A stretch of DNA of 64,000 bases, taken from contig OZ253505.1 of the NCBI GenBank assembly GCA_965262255.1, positions 3,658,001-3,722,000 of the forward strand, read 5' to 3'. The stretch is from JANQQC01 sp965262255 (lineage in GTDB: Bacteria; Pseudomonadota; Alphaproteobacteria; Caulobacterales; Hyphomonadaceae). The translations under genes and the position numbers were made by a program. The notes under the pieces were generated by a model. It had not been told where the DNA came from. It worked only from the letters and a program-made list of their open reading frames with translations, and made no database searches. Position 1 is the stretch's first letter. The number at the start of each line of letters is the position of its first letter. Positions 1 to 10,600 of the stretch are shown piece by piece.

Positions 1-1727
1 TCTACTTCAATCGTGGAGGGGTCGTACAAATCAAAATCTAATTTGCTATAATGTCCAAGAGCGTTACCGCCTATACGATTGTATGCCATCTCAACTAAAA
101 TTGTGTCCGGTCTTTTGTTGCTATAGTTGTCTCGTGTTAAGATGAATCCACTATCGAGTTTTACAATTTCAAAACCGAGATCTTTAACGGGAATCGACGA
201 CGTGGGAGGATTTGGCACATTTCCCCCTTTTTCCGGGCCACCAACTTCGGATTTGCCATCGGGGGGTTCGCTCGGTAATGAAAAGAACTCAGAAAGCAGA
301 TCATTGTCTTTGGATTCCTCGGGTTTAGCAATCAAGTCGAATAAAATTTGAAGAGACCTACGTATTAGTTGGAGAGGTTTGCTAGGCGAATCCCAATTTT
401 TTTCAAGTATCAGCGCACGTGGATTCCACTCTGTATGAGCAGGATTCTCAGCGTCACCAAGAAACGCTGCAACAGCATCATCAGCCTTAGCAATAAGCGC
501 GGCTCTGCAGTTACCCTTAAAGAACCTACACTCATCCGGTAAAATGATCGGTCCACGCGCAAAGAACTTGAACGCTGTGTCTTTATTTTCCAACGACTGT
601 AAAAACAGATTGAAATCGCCAATAAATTTTTCATAGCTATTGCGATCATATAGCACAACTGGGATAACAACATGAACGACTTCGTTGTTGTTGTATTGCT
701 CCCGCATGACTGAAATTTGGTTTTTTGAATACAAAATTTCTGGGATTTTCTTCATGTTTAAAGTCTTAGAATCTATAGGACTCGCTCGTACTGCGGGCAT
801 ATTCTTATCGAGTAAGTTTCTAACGGACGATATGAAGTTTAATGGAATTGTGTTTCTAACGTTATGTGAGCGCTGGTAAACAGATTCGTAGCTGATCGAA
901 TCAATTTGAGTATCGCCTACAGTGACTACAAGTTCATTCGACAGAATTGAAAAATAGTAATTTTTTAAGACGCTGTCTATGATATTTTGATCGGTTATAC
1001 TGTCTTTCAAGTATGGAATGAGGACTGTAAAGCCAGTTTCTACAGTTCTTTTGAAGCTTGATATGTATTGAAGATTATACAAATCCGTTTTGTCATTTGT
1101 TGGCAGCTGTAATTCTTTTTTGTCTTCAGTTCGACCGTCATGCCATACTCCATGAGGTTTATACTCCACGTCGTCGATTGTGTGATTTCTCAGAATCACG
1201 TGTCCCATTGCAAACAGACCGTCATCGCCACGTCTGCAGGTAACACCAAAGAATGTGTTCAGTTTAGAAGATGCAGCGAAGACCAATTTTCCCAATCCGC
1301 GTCGTCCTCCCTTCCCGTGCGATTTTTCAGATTTGCCCATTATGCGCCAGAAATTTGAAAAATTATCTCCATCTTTTTTGTCGAATCTTCCCGTAAGGCC
1401 AGTTGTGTTGAAATCCTCAATACAAAGTAATCGGACATCGTTATCATTAGGTATAGGAACTTGACATGCCTCTAGGTGGGGTTCAATAGGTTCAAGAATT
1501 CTACGCAAAATTCTTACTTTACCCGGTCCGATCTCGGTTAAATCTCTAATTCTGAAGCAGACACGAACTGGACCTGATTTATCGCTAGCGTCCATAGAGT
1601 TTTGGATTACCTCCCGCACCAATGAACTTTCTAAGCGCAGTCTTTCATTGTCAAAATGTTCAACTTGAGTTACTTCTGTCGCAACATCAGATGGATTTGA
1701 CTCATTGAAACTCCAAGTAGCAGGCAC
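1..1727 (-). CDS. GHKL (Hsp90/MORC-like) ATPase, C-terminus cut by window edge
   Basis: An open frame runs on the minus strand from a GTG at 1727 past the left edge (575 codons visible). The GTG follows an AGGG ribosome site, and an in-frame stop lies shortly upstream. The N-terminus carries the GHKL ATP-binding signatures: an N-box (LVREVIQNSMDAS, residues about 37-48, with E39, N43 and D46), a G1-like EDFNTTGL around 104-111, and a glycine-rich lid HGKGGRRGLGK around 137-147. The rest, to residue 575, shows no domain I recognise, with a Pro/Gly-rich linker near residue 500. Known relatives of this fold include MORC-like ATPases found in prokaryotic restriction and defence neighbourhoods. 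It is divergent from a type I RM operon 0.5 kb away, so a defence role is likely but inferred. Its partner genes lie outside the window. Confidence 0.8.
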   Translation of the reverse strand, partial: MPATWSFNESNPSDVATEVTQVEHFDNERLRLESSLVREVIQNSMDASDKSGPVRVCFRIRDLTEIGPGKVRILRRILEPIEPHLEACQVPIPNDNDVRLLCIEDFNTTGLTGRFDKKDGDNFSNFWRIMGKSEKSHGKGGRRGLGKLVFAASSKLNTFFGVTCRRGDDGLFAMGHVILRNHTIDDVEYKPHGVWHDGRTEDKKELQLPTNDKTDLYNLQYISSFKRTVETGFTVLIPYLKDSITDQNIIDSVLKNYYFSILSNELVVTVGDTQIDSISYESVYQRSHNVRNTIPLNFISSVRNLLDKNMPAVRASPIDSKTLNMKKIPEILYSKNQISVMREQYNNNEVVHVVIPVVLYDRNSYEKFIGDFNLFLQSLENKDTAFKFFARGPIILPDECRFFKGNCRAALIAKADDAVAAFLGDAENPAHTEWNPRALILEKNWDSPSKPLQLIRRSLQILFDLIAKPEESKDNDLLSEFFSLPSEPPDGKSEVGGPEKGGNVPNPPTSSIPVKDLGFEIVKLDSGFILTRDNYSNKRPDTILVEMAYNRIGGNALGHYSKLDFDLYDPSTIEV

Positions 1728-2231
1728 AGTTTTCCCTAAGATTAGAAAGTTACATCGGTTCGTCTGACAAGCAAATTACATGTCAAATCCGTTCAGAATG
1801 TTCGTATATCAGAAGTTGCTGAGTGAGTCAGCCCCCTGTTAAGTAACAATTCTGTGGAATTCTCTCGGAAGGTCAGCGAAACTTATAAGAAGTTTATGCC
1901 AATGACTAATAATCTCCTTATATCTAAACCGAGAACCGATCTATTCAACGAAGATTGCGATTCTTGGAATACCGGTAGTGTCTCTAGGTCGGGTTAATAT
2001 ACCGAAGTATAAAGTGACTAGCGTATCCTCCAGTTATCCTACTTGGAAACGCTATCTTGAAACTTGGGACACCGCAACTTATTCAAATCATAAAATATAA
2101 ACAGTATGTTAGCACTCTGAATGAAAGTCGTTCGACCAACTTTACTCGCGATATATCACGTTTTTCTGTTGCAACTATTGCTATCTGTGCTAAAAGCAAT
2201 GCAGAATTCTCTTGACCAATGAAGGATAGCT
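1728..2231. other. Divergent intergenic region between GHKL ATPase and hsdR
   Basis: 504 bases with no convincing reading frame. It must contain the promoters of both flanking genes. hsdR is preceded by a GAAGGAT ribosome site. I see no strong palindrome or repeat. Confidence 0.5.
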
Positions 2232-4721
2232 ATGAGTGAAGCCGACGCTTGCATGATTATAGTTCGGATGTTGCAAGACTCCAAATGGATTACTCCCGGA
2301 GAAAAAGGGACAGTTAACGTGAAGGGAGAGGTCAGCCATGATCAAGGCCTCAGACGAGCGGATCTCGTCCTTTACGACAAGGATAACGTTCCGCTATGCG
2401 TTGTCGAAGCAAAACATGAGTCTAAATCACCGTTAACAGGCAAGGAGCAAGCCCGCGGGTACGCCAAAAGTCTTGATTGCCGGTTTGTAATCCTGTCTAA
2501 CGGTATATCGCATTACTTCTGGGATTTAAAACAAGGAAATCCTTCTGTCATTGATGTTATGCCGACTCAGGAACAACTTGAACTACGAAAACAGAAGTTT
2601 AATCCCTCGCGACAAACCAAAGAAGAGTTTGACATAGGAACTGATTATATTGCTAGAACACAGTTGCCAAGTTTTGACGACCACCCAGACTACTTGGATG
2701 AGTCAAGGCGAGCAGAATTTCTGCGAACAAACAAACTTAGAATCCTCAGAAATTATCAGTTAGATGCTGTTACTTCGGTACAAAAAGCAGTTGCAGATGG
2801 CAAGGATCGCTTTCTACTCGAAATGGCCACTGGTACGGGCAAAACCCTAGTTTCATGCGCAATTATGAAGATGTTTCTTCGACTTTTCAAAGTTCGGAGG
2901 GTTCTGTTTCTAGTGGATCGTATTGAACTTGAGACGCAAGCTCAGAAGCAATTTGAAGAAGTTCTCAAAAACGATTTTCGTTCGGTTGTGTGGAAAGAGA
3001 ATCAAACTGATTGGCAGAAGGCCAAGATAGTAGTCTCAACAGTTCAATCCTTTATTCGTCACAACAAGTATAGAAAAGTGTTTAGACCGGACGATTTTGA
3101 CTTGGTGATTTCCGACGAAGCTCACCGATCGCTTGGCCGACGAAGCCGAAAGGTCTTCGAATACTTTATCGGATTCAAACTAGGCTTAACCGCTACCCCG
3201 AAGGACTTCCTAAAGTCTGTAGACATAGAGAATTTGGCTGAAAGCCACCCTAAACAGTTAGAACGAAGATTGCACCTAGATACCTACACGACTTTCGGAT
3301 GTGAGGGTAGCGAACCAACGTACAGGTATTCTCTCGAAGACGGTGTCAGAGACAAACATCTAGTCAATCCGAAAGTCTACGACGCACGAACCAAAATATC
3401 TACTCAGTTTCTCTCTGATCAGGGTTACTTGTTCGAAAGTATTGATGAAGAGGGTAACAATCGTGAGGCAAACTTTAAGCGGAAGGATTTCGAGCGAAAG
3501 TTTTTCAACGACAATACCAATAAGGTTTGGTGCGAGACCTTCTTTAAGAAAGCGATGAAAGATCCCTACACCAATGAGATAGGAAAGACGCTGGTGTTCT
3601 GCGTCTCGCAAAACCATGCTGCAAAAATCACTCAAGTTCTCAACGTATACGCTAGCCTCATTTACCCAAACCGTTACAATTCTGATTTTGCGGTTCAAGT
3701 CACGTCTAGTGTAGAAGATGCCTCAAGGATGACCACGGACTTCAGCAACAATACTCTTAACGGGCAATCTAAGTTTGAACAGAGCTATCTAACGTCAAAA
3801 ACACGAGCTTGTGTCACCGTTGGAATGATGACCACCGGCTATGATTGCACTGACATACTGAACATTTGTATGATGAGGCCAGTTTACTCACCTAGCGAAT
3901 TCATTCAAATGAAAGGTCGCGGAACTCGAATCTGTGACTTCTCTAACTATTGGATAACGAACGCAGACATTCCTGAAATTTCAAAATCTCGGAAGACTAA
4001 GTTTTTCTTGTTTGACTTCTTTGGCAACTATGAGTACTTTGAAAAGGACTTTGATTATGACGAAGTTCTAAAACTTCCAGCTCTTCCCTCTGCCAACTTG
4101 GAACCGCAAACTGAGGAAGAGTTGCGGCTTGGCGCGGAAGAAGTAGTGAGTTTAGAACCCGATGCCATAGAAACCATAAGAGAAGAGTTAATATCGAATG
4201 TCGGCATGAGAGTAGACAATAGCCTGTATCGGACATTTAAGAAGAGAATCAGAATAGACGAAACCATTCGTAGACTTATGCAAGAGCGAGATTTCATCGG
4301 TGCCAAGAATTACTTGCGCGATTATATACTAAACCGTCCAGAAGATTTCTTTACCATACCCGATCTAGGAAGGTCACTTGGCTTGGATCGCCCGGTGTCA
4401 ATTCGTGAACTTCTTGACATGGTTTTTGATAATGTCAACGGTCTGCCAAGTCGAACAGAATGTCTCGAGGAAGAATTTGACAAATTTGACAGTCTTGTCG
4501 ACATTGACTCAAAGCATATCGGAAACGCAAAGATCGCATTTGAAGCGTATGCAATTGACGAAGAATTCAGACAGTTCGTCGATGATCGTGAATACGTTGA
4601 ACTTAACACTCACTCGTCAGGCCAGGCATTTCTACAGTTACCCATAGAATTAAAGCGAAAAATTCCTGACTATTTCGATAATAACGATGTAGATACTGTG
4701 AGATTACGACATGTTGGATAG
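2232..4721 (+). CDS. hsdR: Type I restriction enzyme R subunit (HsdR)
   Basis: 829 aa, the restriction and translocation subunit of a type I RM complex. The N-terminal PD-(D/E)xK nuclease shows D44 (RRADLVLYD) and E59-x-K61 (VVEAK). The superfamily 2 translocase follows, with Walker A ATGTGKT, DEAH box (ISDEAH), motif III LTATP, and motif VI QMKGRGTR. The C-terminal part from about residue 620 is acidic and helical, as expected for the domain that contacts the methylase core. The start ATG has a GAAGGAT ribosome site 6 bases upstream. The 3' end overlaps hsdM by 11 bases (shared ATGTTGGATAG), so the two are translationally coupled. No damage is visible, so the nuclease/motor appears intact whatever the state of the specificity gene. 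Confidence 0.93.
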   Translation: MSEADACMIIVRMLQDSKWITPGEKGTVNVKGEVSHDQGLRRADLVLYDKDNVPLCVVEAKHESKSPLTGKEQARGYAKSLDCRFVILSNGISHYFWDLKQGNPSVIDVMPTQEQLELRKQKFNPSRQTKEEFDIGTDYIARTQLPSFDDHPDYLDESRRAEFLRTNKLRILRNYQLDAVTSVQKAVADGKDRFLLEMATGTGKTLVSCAIMKMFLRLFKVRRVLFLVDRIELETQAQKQFEEVLKNDFRSVVWKENQTDWQKAKIVVSTVQSFIRHNKYRKVFRPDDFDLVISDEAHRSLGRRSRKVFEYFIGFKLGLTATPKDFLKSVDIENLAESHPKQLERRLHLDTYTTFGCEGSEPTYRYSLEDGVRDKHLVNPKVYDARTKISTQFLSDQGYLFESIDEEGNNREANFKRKDFERKFFNDNTNKVWCETFFKKAMKDPYTNEIGKTLVFCVSQNHAAKITQVLNVYASLIYPNRYNSDFAVQVTSSVEDASRMTTDFSNNTLNGQSKFEQSYLTSKTRACVTVGMMTTGYDCTDILNICMMRPVYSPSEFIQMKGRGTRICDFSNYWITNADIPEISKSRKTKFFLFDFFGNYEYFEKDFDYDEVLKLPALPSANLEPQTEEELRLGAEEVVSLEPDAIETIREELISNVGMRVDNSLYRTFKKRIRIDETIRRLMQERDFIGAKNYLRDYILNRPEDFFTIPDLGRSLGLDRPVSIRELLDMVFDNVNGLPSRTECLEEEFDKFDSLVDIDSKHIGNAKIAFEAYAIDEEFRQFVDDREYVELNTHSSGQAFLQLPIELKRKIPDYFDNNDVDTVRLRHVG

Positions 4722-6480
4722 CGCAACCAAACATCGATTAGACACTCTAAGAGACATTTTGGTAGGAAAAGTTCCTGATCCAAAGAGTCAGGTTGATCAA
4801 ATTACGACTGGATTGATATATAAGTTCATGAACGATATGGATTCAGCGTCTGTTGAAGCTGGAGGCAATCGGCGATTCTTCAAAGGCGAGTATAGAAAGT
4901 ATTCTTGGGAAAATTTAAACGATACCAAAGTAGGAGGTGTCGAACGGGTTAAACTTTACGGGGAAGCGATCGAAGGAATGTATAAGCATCCTTCTGCGCC
5001 AAAACTGTTTCGAGAGATATTCAAGAATTCCTACTTACCTTTTAGAGACCCTTCGACACTCAACATGTTTCTAACTGAGATTGGTGAGTTCCAATACTCC
5101 CACTCTGAAAAGCTTGGGGACGCTTACGAGTATTTGCTGTCGTACATGGGTTCGCAAGGGGATGCGGGTCAATTTCGGACACCTCGTCACATAATCGATT
5201 TTATAGTTGAAATCGTTGATCCAAAAAAGAATGAGACGATCCTCGACCCGGCTTGTGGCACCGCTGGATTTTTGATCTCCTCATACAAGCACATTATGAA
5301 AGACAGGCGGAAACTCACCGCAGTAGATTTGAAGAAGCTGAGTGAAAATTTAGTAGGATACGACATATCTCCCGATATGACGCGCTTGTCTCTTGTTAAC
5401 ATGTACCTTCACAATTTCACAAATCCAAAAATCTTCGAGTATGACACTCTTTCGTCAGATGATCGTTGGAACGAGTATTTCGATGTTATTCTAGCAAACC
5501 CTCCTTTCTTCTCCCCAAAAGGAGGTATTCAGCCGCACTCTAGGTTTGGTGTAGATTCAAAACGGGCCGAAGTTCTGTTTGTCGATTACATCATTCAACA
5601 CCTCAAGCCAAATGGTCGAGCAGGAATAATTGTTCCGGAAGGTATTATCTTTCAAACTGGTCGAGCATACAAGGCACTTAGGAAAAAGTTGGTCGAGAGT
5701 TGCCTGGTTGGAGTAATTTCTCTTCCTGCAGGAGTATTTCAACCCTACTCCGGAGTTAAAACTTCTGTTCTAATATTAGATAAGAAATTTCACCAAAAAA
5801 CTGACAGCGTTTACTTCGCCGTTATAGAGTCTGATGGATACACTTTAGGAGCTCAACGCGCTGTCACTTCTAAGAACGATATTCCTGAAATAATAGACTG
5901 CTTAACAAGTGACAGACAGTCGAGGCTGATTCGTAAAATAAAACGAGTATCTCTGCTGAATGATGCAATGATAAGTCTTTCGGGAAAATCTATAAAAACT
6001 TCACGCACTGAATCTAAATTTGATCTTGCGAAACTTTCTGACCTGACCATACTTCAGAATGGTTACGCCTTTCGAGGTGATAGTTACGTGACTGAAGGAA
6101 TTCGTGTTATTCGGATAACAAATGTGCAAAAAGGAAGGATTGTCGATGACAAACCAAAATTTCATCAAAGACTTACTCCGGTTGAACACGAAAAATTCTC
6201 ACTTCACAAAAACGATATTCTTATATCTTTAACTGGAAATGTAGGCAGAGTAGGCAAATTTTCACAAGACTTAGAACCAGCATATTTGAATCAGCGAGTA
6301 TGTAGAATCGAAACCACTTGCGATTCCTTATTGCCAGAATTTTTATATTTCTTGTTGAATTCAGATAGGTTTGAAGGTGATTGCGTCGCTAATGCGACGG
6401 GTGTAGCACAAAAAAATTTATCACCAAATTGGATAAAAGATTACAAAATTCCCCTACCCCCCCCCCATGATCCAACGTGA
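4711..6480 (+). CDS. hsdM: Type I methyltransferase HsdM fused to first half of HsdS, frame ends just after a C10 tract
   Basis: 589 aa. Residues 1-410 are an N6-adenine methyltransferase: helical N-terminal domain, SAM motif DPACGTAGFL (about 182-191) and catalytic NPPF (about 264-267). From about residue 425 the protein continues into a target recognition domain of HsdS type (LAKLSDLTILQNGYAFRG onward, ending LSPNWIKDYKIPLPPP). The IPLPP-x-x-xQ signature normally leads into the conserved HsdS spacer. Here a run of ten C at 6457-6466 throws the frame to a TGA a few codons later. With nine C the reading would continue as IPLPPPMIQREIV into the next frame, giving one HsdM-HsdS polypeptide of about 825 aa. 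In the present state the product is HsdM plus one recognition domain. Single-TRD specificity halves of type I enzymes (for example NgoAV) can dimerise and recognise a palindrome, so this form may be active. Confidence 0.9.
   Translation: MLDSATKHRLDTLRDILVGKVPDPKSQVDQITTGLIYKFMNDMDSASVEAGGNRRFFKGEYRKYSWENLNDTKVGGVERVKLYGEAIEGMYKHPSAPKLFREIFKNSYLPFRDPSTLNMFLTEIGEFQYSHSEKLGDAYEYLLSYMGSQGDAGQFRTPRHIIDFIVEIVDPKKNETILDPACGTAGFLISSYKHIMKDRRKLTAVDLKKLSENLVGYDISPDMTRLSLVNMYLHNFTNPKIFEYDTLSSDDRWNEYFDVILANPPFFSPKGGIQPHSRFGVDSKRAEVLFVDYIIQHLKPNGRAGIIVPEGIIFQTGRAYKALRKKLVESCLVGVISLPAGVFQPYSGVKTSVLILDKKFHQKTDSVYFAVIESDGYTLGAQRAVTSKNDIPEIIDCLTSDRQSRLIRKIKRVSLLNDAMISLSGKSIKTSRTESKFDLAKLSDLTILQNGYAFRGDSYVTEGIRVIRITNVQKGRIVDDKPKFHQRLTPVEHEKFSLHKNDILISLTGNVGRVGKFSQDLEPAYLNQRVCRIETTCDSLLPEFLYFLLNSDRFEGDCVANATGVAQKNLSPNWIKDYKIPLPPPHDPT
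6457..6466. repeat. C10 homopolymer, candidate phase-variation tract in hsdM-S
   Basis: Ten consecutive C in an otherwise AT-rich gene, exactly at the Pro-rich end of the first target recognition domain. Loss of one C (or gain of two) joins the two frames. A single-base sequencing error would look the same. Confidence 0.75.
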
Positions 6481-7180
6481 AATCGTCCGAGATCTAGACG
6501 GCTACCAAAAAATCATAGACGGTGCACGACAAGTGGTTGACAACTACAAACCAAGTGTAGAAATCCGTTTAGAATATTCCGATTTGGAAATTTCGGCCTA
6601 TGAGGAAGTGAATATTATAGAGGTTTCTACATTCTTTCGTGGCGTGACGTACAAAAAAGCAGATGAGGTTCATCAAGGAGGAATAAAGATTCTACGAGCA
6701 AACAATGTTTCATTGGACGGAAAGTTAGTTCTTGATGAGGTCAAAGCGATCTCTGAGAGTGCCGCTGTTAGAAACGACCAATGGCTAAAACCGCATGACA
6801 TCTTGATGTGTATTGCTAGCGGAAGTAAAGGACATATCGGTAAAACTGCTTTAATCAAAGAAAACGTAAAATTCGCTTTTGGAGGATTCATGGGGGTTCT
6901 TAGAACTTCGGAAAAAATTCTTCCTGAATTTCTATATGGTATTCTTCAACAGCGTGATTTCAACACTTATCTAGGTAGTGCTATATCAGGTGCTAACATC
7001 AATAACATCAAAAAAAGTATTTTAGCGGGATTTAAGTTTCCTCTTCCTCCTATGGAAATTCAGCGATCTATAGTCAACAAGATGGAAGAGCAGTCAACAA
7101 TTGTAAATGGAAATACAAAACTCATTGAAATCTATACTAAGAAGATTCAAGACCGCATTGCCAAGGTCTGGGGAGACTAA
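6467..7180 (+). CDS. hsdS: HsdS second half: central spacer and second target recognition domain, out of frame with hsdM-S
   Basis: 237 aa. It opens with the conserved HsdS spacer (QREIVRDLDGYQKIIDGARQ), a helical region that in complete S subunits joins two recognition domains. A second TRD follows (about 55-200) and ends with another FPLPPMEIQRSIV spacer and a coiled-coil tail. The ATG at 6467 sits directly after the C10 tract and has no separate Shine-Dalgarno sequence, so it is probably the downstream part of a fused HsdM-HsdS reading frame, reached only when the tract has nine (or twelve) C. Reinitiation after the TGA at 6478 cannot be excluded, because the stop overlaps this frame. This could let the separate half-subunit be made at low level. 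Confidence 0.85.
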   Translation: MIQREIVRDLDGYQKIIDGARQVVDNYKPSVEIRLEYSDLEISAYEEVNIIEVSTFFRGVTYKKADEVHQGGIKILRANNVSLDGKLVLDEVKAISESAAVRNDQWLKPHDILMCIASGSKGHIGKTALIKENVKFAFGGFMGVLRTSEKILPEFLYGILQQRDFNTYLGSAISGANINNIKKSILAGFKFPLPPMEIQRSIVNKMEEQSTIVNGNTKLIEIYTKKIQDRIAKVWGD

Positions 7181-7663
7181 GTTGCCGACTGTCAGATTCC
7201 TGCGGTTATCTACCGTTCCGTAGCCGTTCAGCCAAGCTCGGCCGTCAAGACAGTTCCTTACAAGGACTCTACTTTCGATTCTCTAGACCTTTTGTCTCAA
7301 GCTAATCCAAATTCTCTTGCGCCACTCGTTGCGACATCTGAGAATTTGATGTATAAGAAAGCCTGCCTATCAATTCGAAACGTTGTTCATCTCTCAATTT
7401 GGAGATGCCAACGTGGATATCCTCCCTACATTCCGCCCCCTGCTTTGGCGCTGTAGGTTTGAGCGTTCGTTGCTACCGCGACACGCTAGCTGTTCTGCGA
7501 GAACAAGCCCTGCCCTCCCCCGCGACAAACACCATGTCGCGCATTCGACTCCAGTAACCTCCACACAGACACTAACCGCCGACATCGGTTCGGCAATCAA
7601 GTTCCGCCGCCCGAACTCTCCCTCCATTCCCAAAATTCTATCATTCCAGCCAGGAGAAATCCT
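7181..7663. other. Gene-poor leader of the relaxase gene, candidate oriT region
   Basis: 483 bases between the type I RM operon and the MobF relaxase. A small open frame across it has no recognisable protein character. Two perfect hairpins stand out: TGTTCT-GCG-AGAACA at 7491-7505 and CGCGACA-AACACCA-TGTCGCG at 7521-7541. The region just upstream of a MobF gene is a usual place for the relaxase's nic site and autoregulatory operator, so this is a candidate oriT or operator. No nic consensus is claimed. Confidence 0.45.
7521..7541. promoter_or_regulatory. Perfect 7-bp inverted repeat, candidate relaxase binding hairpin
   Basis: CGCGACA, a seven-base loop, then TGTCGCG. It lies 122 bases before the relaxase start. 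Relaxases recognise such hairpins next to nic, but a transcription-factor operator is an equal alternative. Confidence 0.4.
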
Positions 7664-10600
7664 ATGACCGTGAATCTATGGAAGATCTCTTCAACAAAAT
7701 TCGCTGTCTCCTACTACGGCGAAGGCAACTACAATTCTAACCGTCCAGATCAGTTCGAGCGAAGCCAATGGCAAGGTAAAGGCGCGGAGTTACTAGGTCT
7801 GAGCGGTAGAGTTGACATCGAATCTCTTGCTCGCGTTTTGAACGGCGATACTCTCGATGGTCGTTGTATCGGGCAACGACAAGGTCAAACCTTTAATTCA
7901 GCCATAAGACGAAATAGAACTCCCGGCAACGACATTACTTTTGCTCCTCCGAAAGATGTCTCCCTAATGTACTACCTCGGCGGAGATGACCGTATTCAAA
8001 TCGCACACGAAAATGCCGTAACGAAAACACTTAACTGGCTGGAAAGAAAAATGACAATCCCCAATAGTCCAATCGATAGGCGAAACTGTTGGGATGAAAA
8101 CCGGAAAATTGTTGTAGCCAAATTCAATCACGATGTTTCACGGGAAAACGACCCACATCTTCATACTCACGCTCTAATAATCAACATGGTTAACGATCTC
8201 GGACGGTGGAGTGCATTAAATTCGTTCCATCATTTCCTACACTCAGCTGTAATCGAGTTTGCCTACGACCGCTATCTAAAACGATCGCTCCGTGAATTCG
8301 GCTACCAGCTTGGAGTCGACACAAACAAGAAAAAAGAATGGTTTATCTCTGGGGTTTCCAGAGATGCCGTCGACGAGTTCTCGTCCCGTAGGCTTCAAAT
8401 AACAGAGAAACTTAGTAGTCAGAAATTCTCTAACCACAAAGTGATGTCAAATGTTGAAAGAGAAACGCGGGACAGTAAAACTGAAACACCAATAGGAGAC
8501 CTTAGTCTGAACTGGGAAGAACGGGGCCGGGACTGGATACATCAGTTAAGAGACCTATGCGATCTAGCAAAAAGACGAACACAAGAACAGTTGATCGATT
8601 CTTGCCTGAGCGAAAAACTTCTAACTTCAAAAGAGTTTGACAGTCGTCGTGCAAGATTTGCAAAAGAATTTTTCATATCGAGTCCAGATTCTGAAAATGA
8701 AGAACATGACCCGTACGCGCTAAGAAGGAATGGTTCAGAACGAGATTATGCTACTAGAGCCTCAGTCAGTTACGGCTTGCGATGTGCAGAGCAGTTTGGT
8801 AAAACCATTACTATTCATTCCGTTCGAAAACGTGCATGCAAATTCGCAGTCGATGGTGTTACTATTGATGACATTGACAAACAGATACAAGAACTTATTG
8901 AGGAAAACAAAGACTCGTTCAAGTACGATGCCTTAGGTCAAAAACTGATAACCCCCAACATCATCCCAGAAGAACGCAAGTTTAGGCCATTTTTAGACTT
9001 GGGAGGTAAAAACTTACTTCCAACGACTTTACTGCGAAGAAATGAACACTTCGCAAACGTAGACCTCTCTCCCGATCAAGAAAACGCGATACATGCGATA
9101 TTGGTATCCAGAAATTTACTCATTGGCGTCGAAGGATATCCCGGATCAGGTGAAATTGCGGATTCCGATCGAACGTCTAAGCTGTGTAACGACATAATTG
9201 AAGCACTCGACGACAAAACTCAACCCGTCATCGGAATAATCACGTGTCGATCAGCAACTAAAGAACTAACAAGCAAACCCAATTTCTATCAGTACGAGAC
9301 TCTCGATGACAACAAAATCAAGAAGCTGAAACGTTCAAATTCTATTCAAAATCCGATCATTATTGTCGATGTTACCAACTTAACTGCGTCGACTCTCCTT
9401 TTGCAAAAGTTAGAAAAATGCATGAAGCTTAATCCAAAGCGTATTGTTCTCTTTGATAACCTAAACCTGTCAAAGTTGCCTTCTACCAAACGGCATGCGT
9501 ATTCGGTTTTACAGAAAGCAGGAATTGAGGCGGCAATCGTAAACGATATCGACAAGCTCAAACACGTTTGTGAACAGACAAACACCTCAATCCATCAGTT
9601 ACGGAGCGCAATTCGTAGGATCGGTGCTTCAATAACAGTGAATTTTAGTTCCAACGATGTTCTCGACGACATCTTCAAACATTTGAACCTCCTTGATCAC
9701 CAAACTAAGCCATCGCACGGATTAGGACAGCATTATTCTCAAAACCACGGTAAAGATAGCAAAGACACACAAAATTACTCTAACGCACTAAACGACATGC
9801 ATCGTCGCCCTATTAGTATCTCTGGAAACAGTGAAAACCACATTGCTGAGGCTCAACGTCCCACAAACACTGCAGAAGAAACTCAGAAAGCAATTACTCA
9901 GAGTGATGCTGAGCAGATTGACGGAATTCATCGCAACAATAACGATCGATTCCCTAGCCAAAAATACGTCAATCGAAACGAAGCAGAACAAAGTAGAGAA
10001 ACACAACGTAACTCAAATACTCTAGATATGTCCATAACATCTAGCTCTTCAATCACCCCCTTCTCCTCCAACCTTAACTCTATCGACACTACAAAGAACG
10101 ATACAAAGACTGTAACCTTCAGTGAAATCTTCAAAAACAGTTCTAAAACACAACTTAGCCCAAAAGGCCTTAGGGTTAGAAGTCATCTGTTTTCCAATTG
10201 GGCTGACAGGAACATCAGCATTGTTATACCGGATCCTGATCTTAGAGACTCTTATAACCAGAAGATAAGACAAAAACTGATCGAACTAGGAATGCTAGGT
10301 GACAAAATTACTCTAGCTTCAAGTGTAAGATCCGAAGACAAGTCAAAAACTGTAAGAACGATACAAACTCCCTCCGAAAATTCTCGCGCTGCGAAGAACG
10401 ATCCGAAGAAGGAGCGTGCCGATAATGGAAATTTACGACTTGGGACAGACCAACCGAACGAAATAGCCAAATCTCAAAACACGCAAGATTCAGTTGACTC
10501 TTCTGAATCCAACGAATCCTTCGTTTCAATCAACTCGATGTTCTCCAAGTACAATCAGAACTACGCTAACTCAGGACTCGATGAACATATTTCAAGACTC

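Noticed and set aside
127..1464. Several short open frames on both strands
   Set aside because: They lie inside the minus-strand GHKL ATPase frame, which is continuous from 1727 to the left edge and carries clear motifs.
7383..7667. 94-aa plus-strand frame before the relaxase gene
   Set aside because: Composition is unlike a protein, there is no ribosome site, and it overlaps hairpins and the relaxase start.
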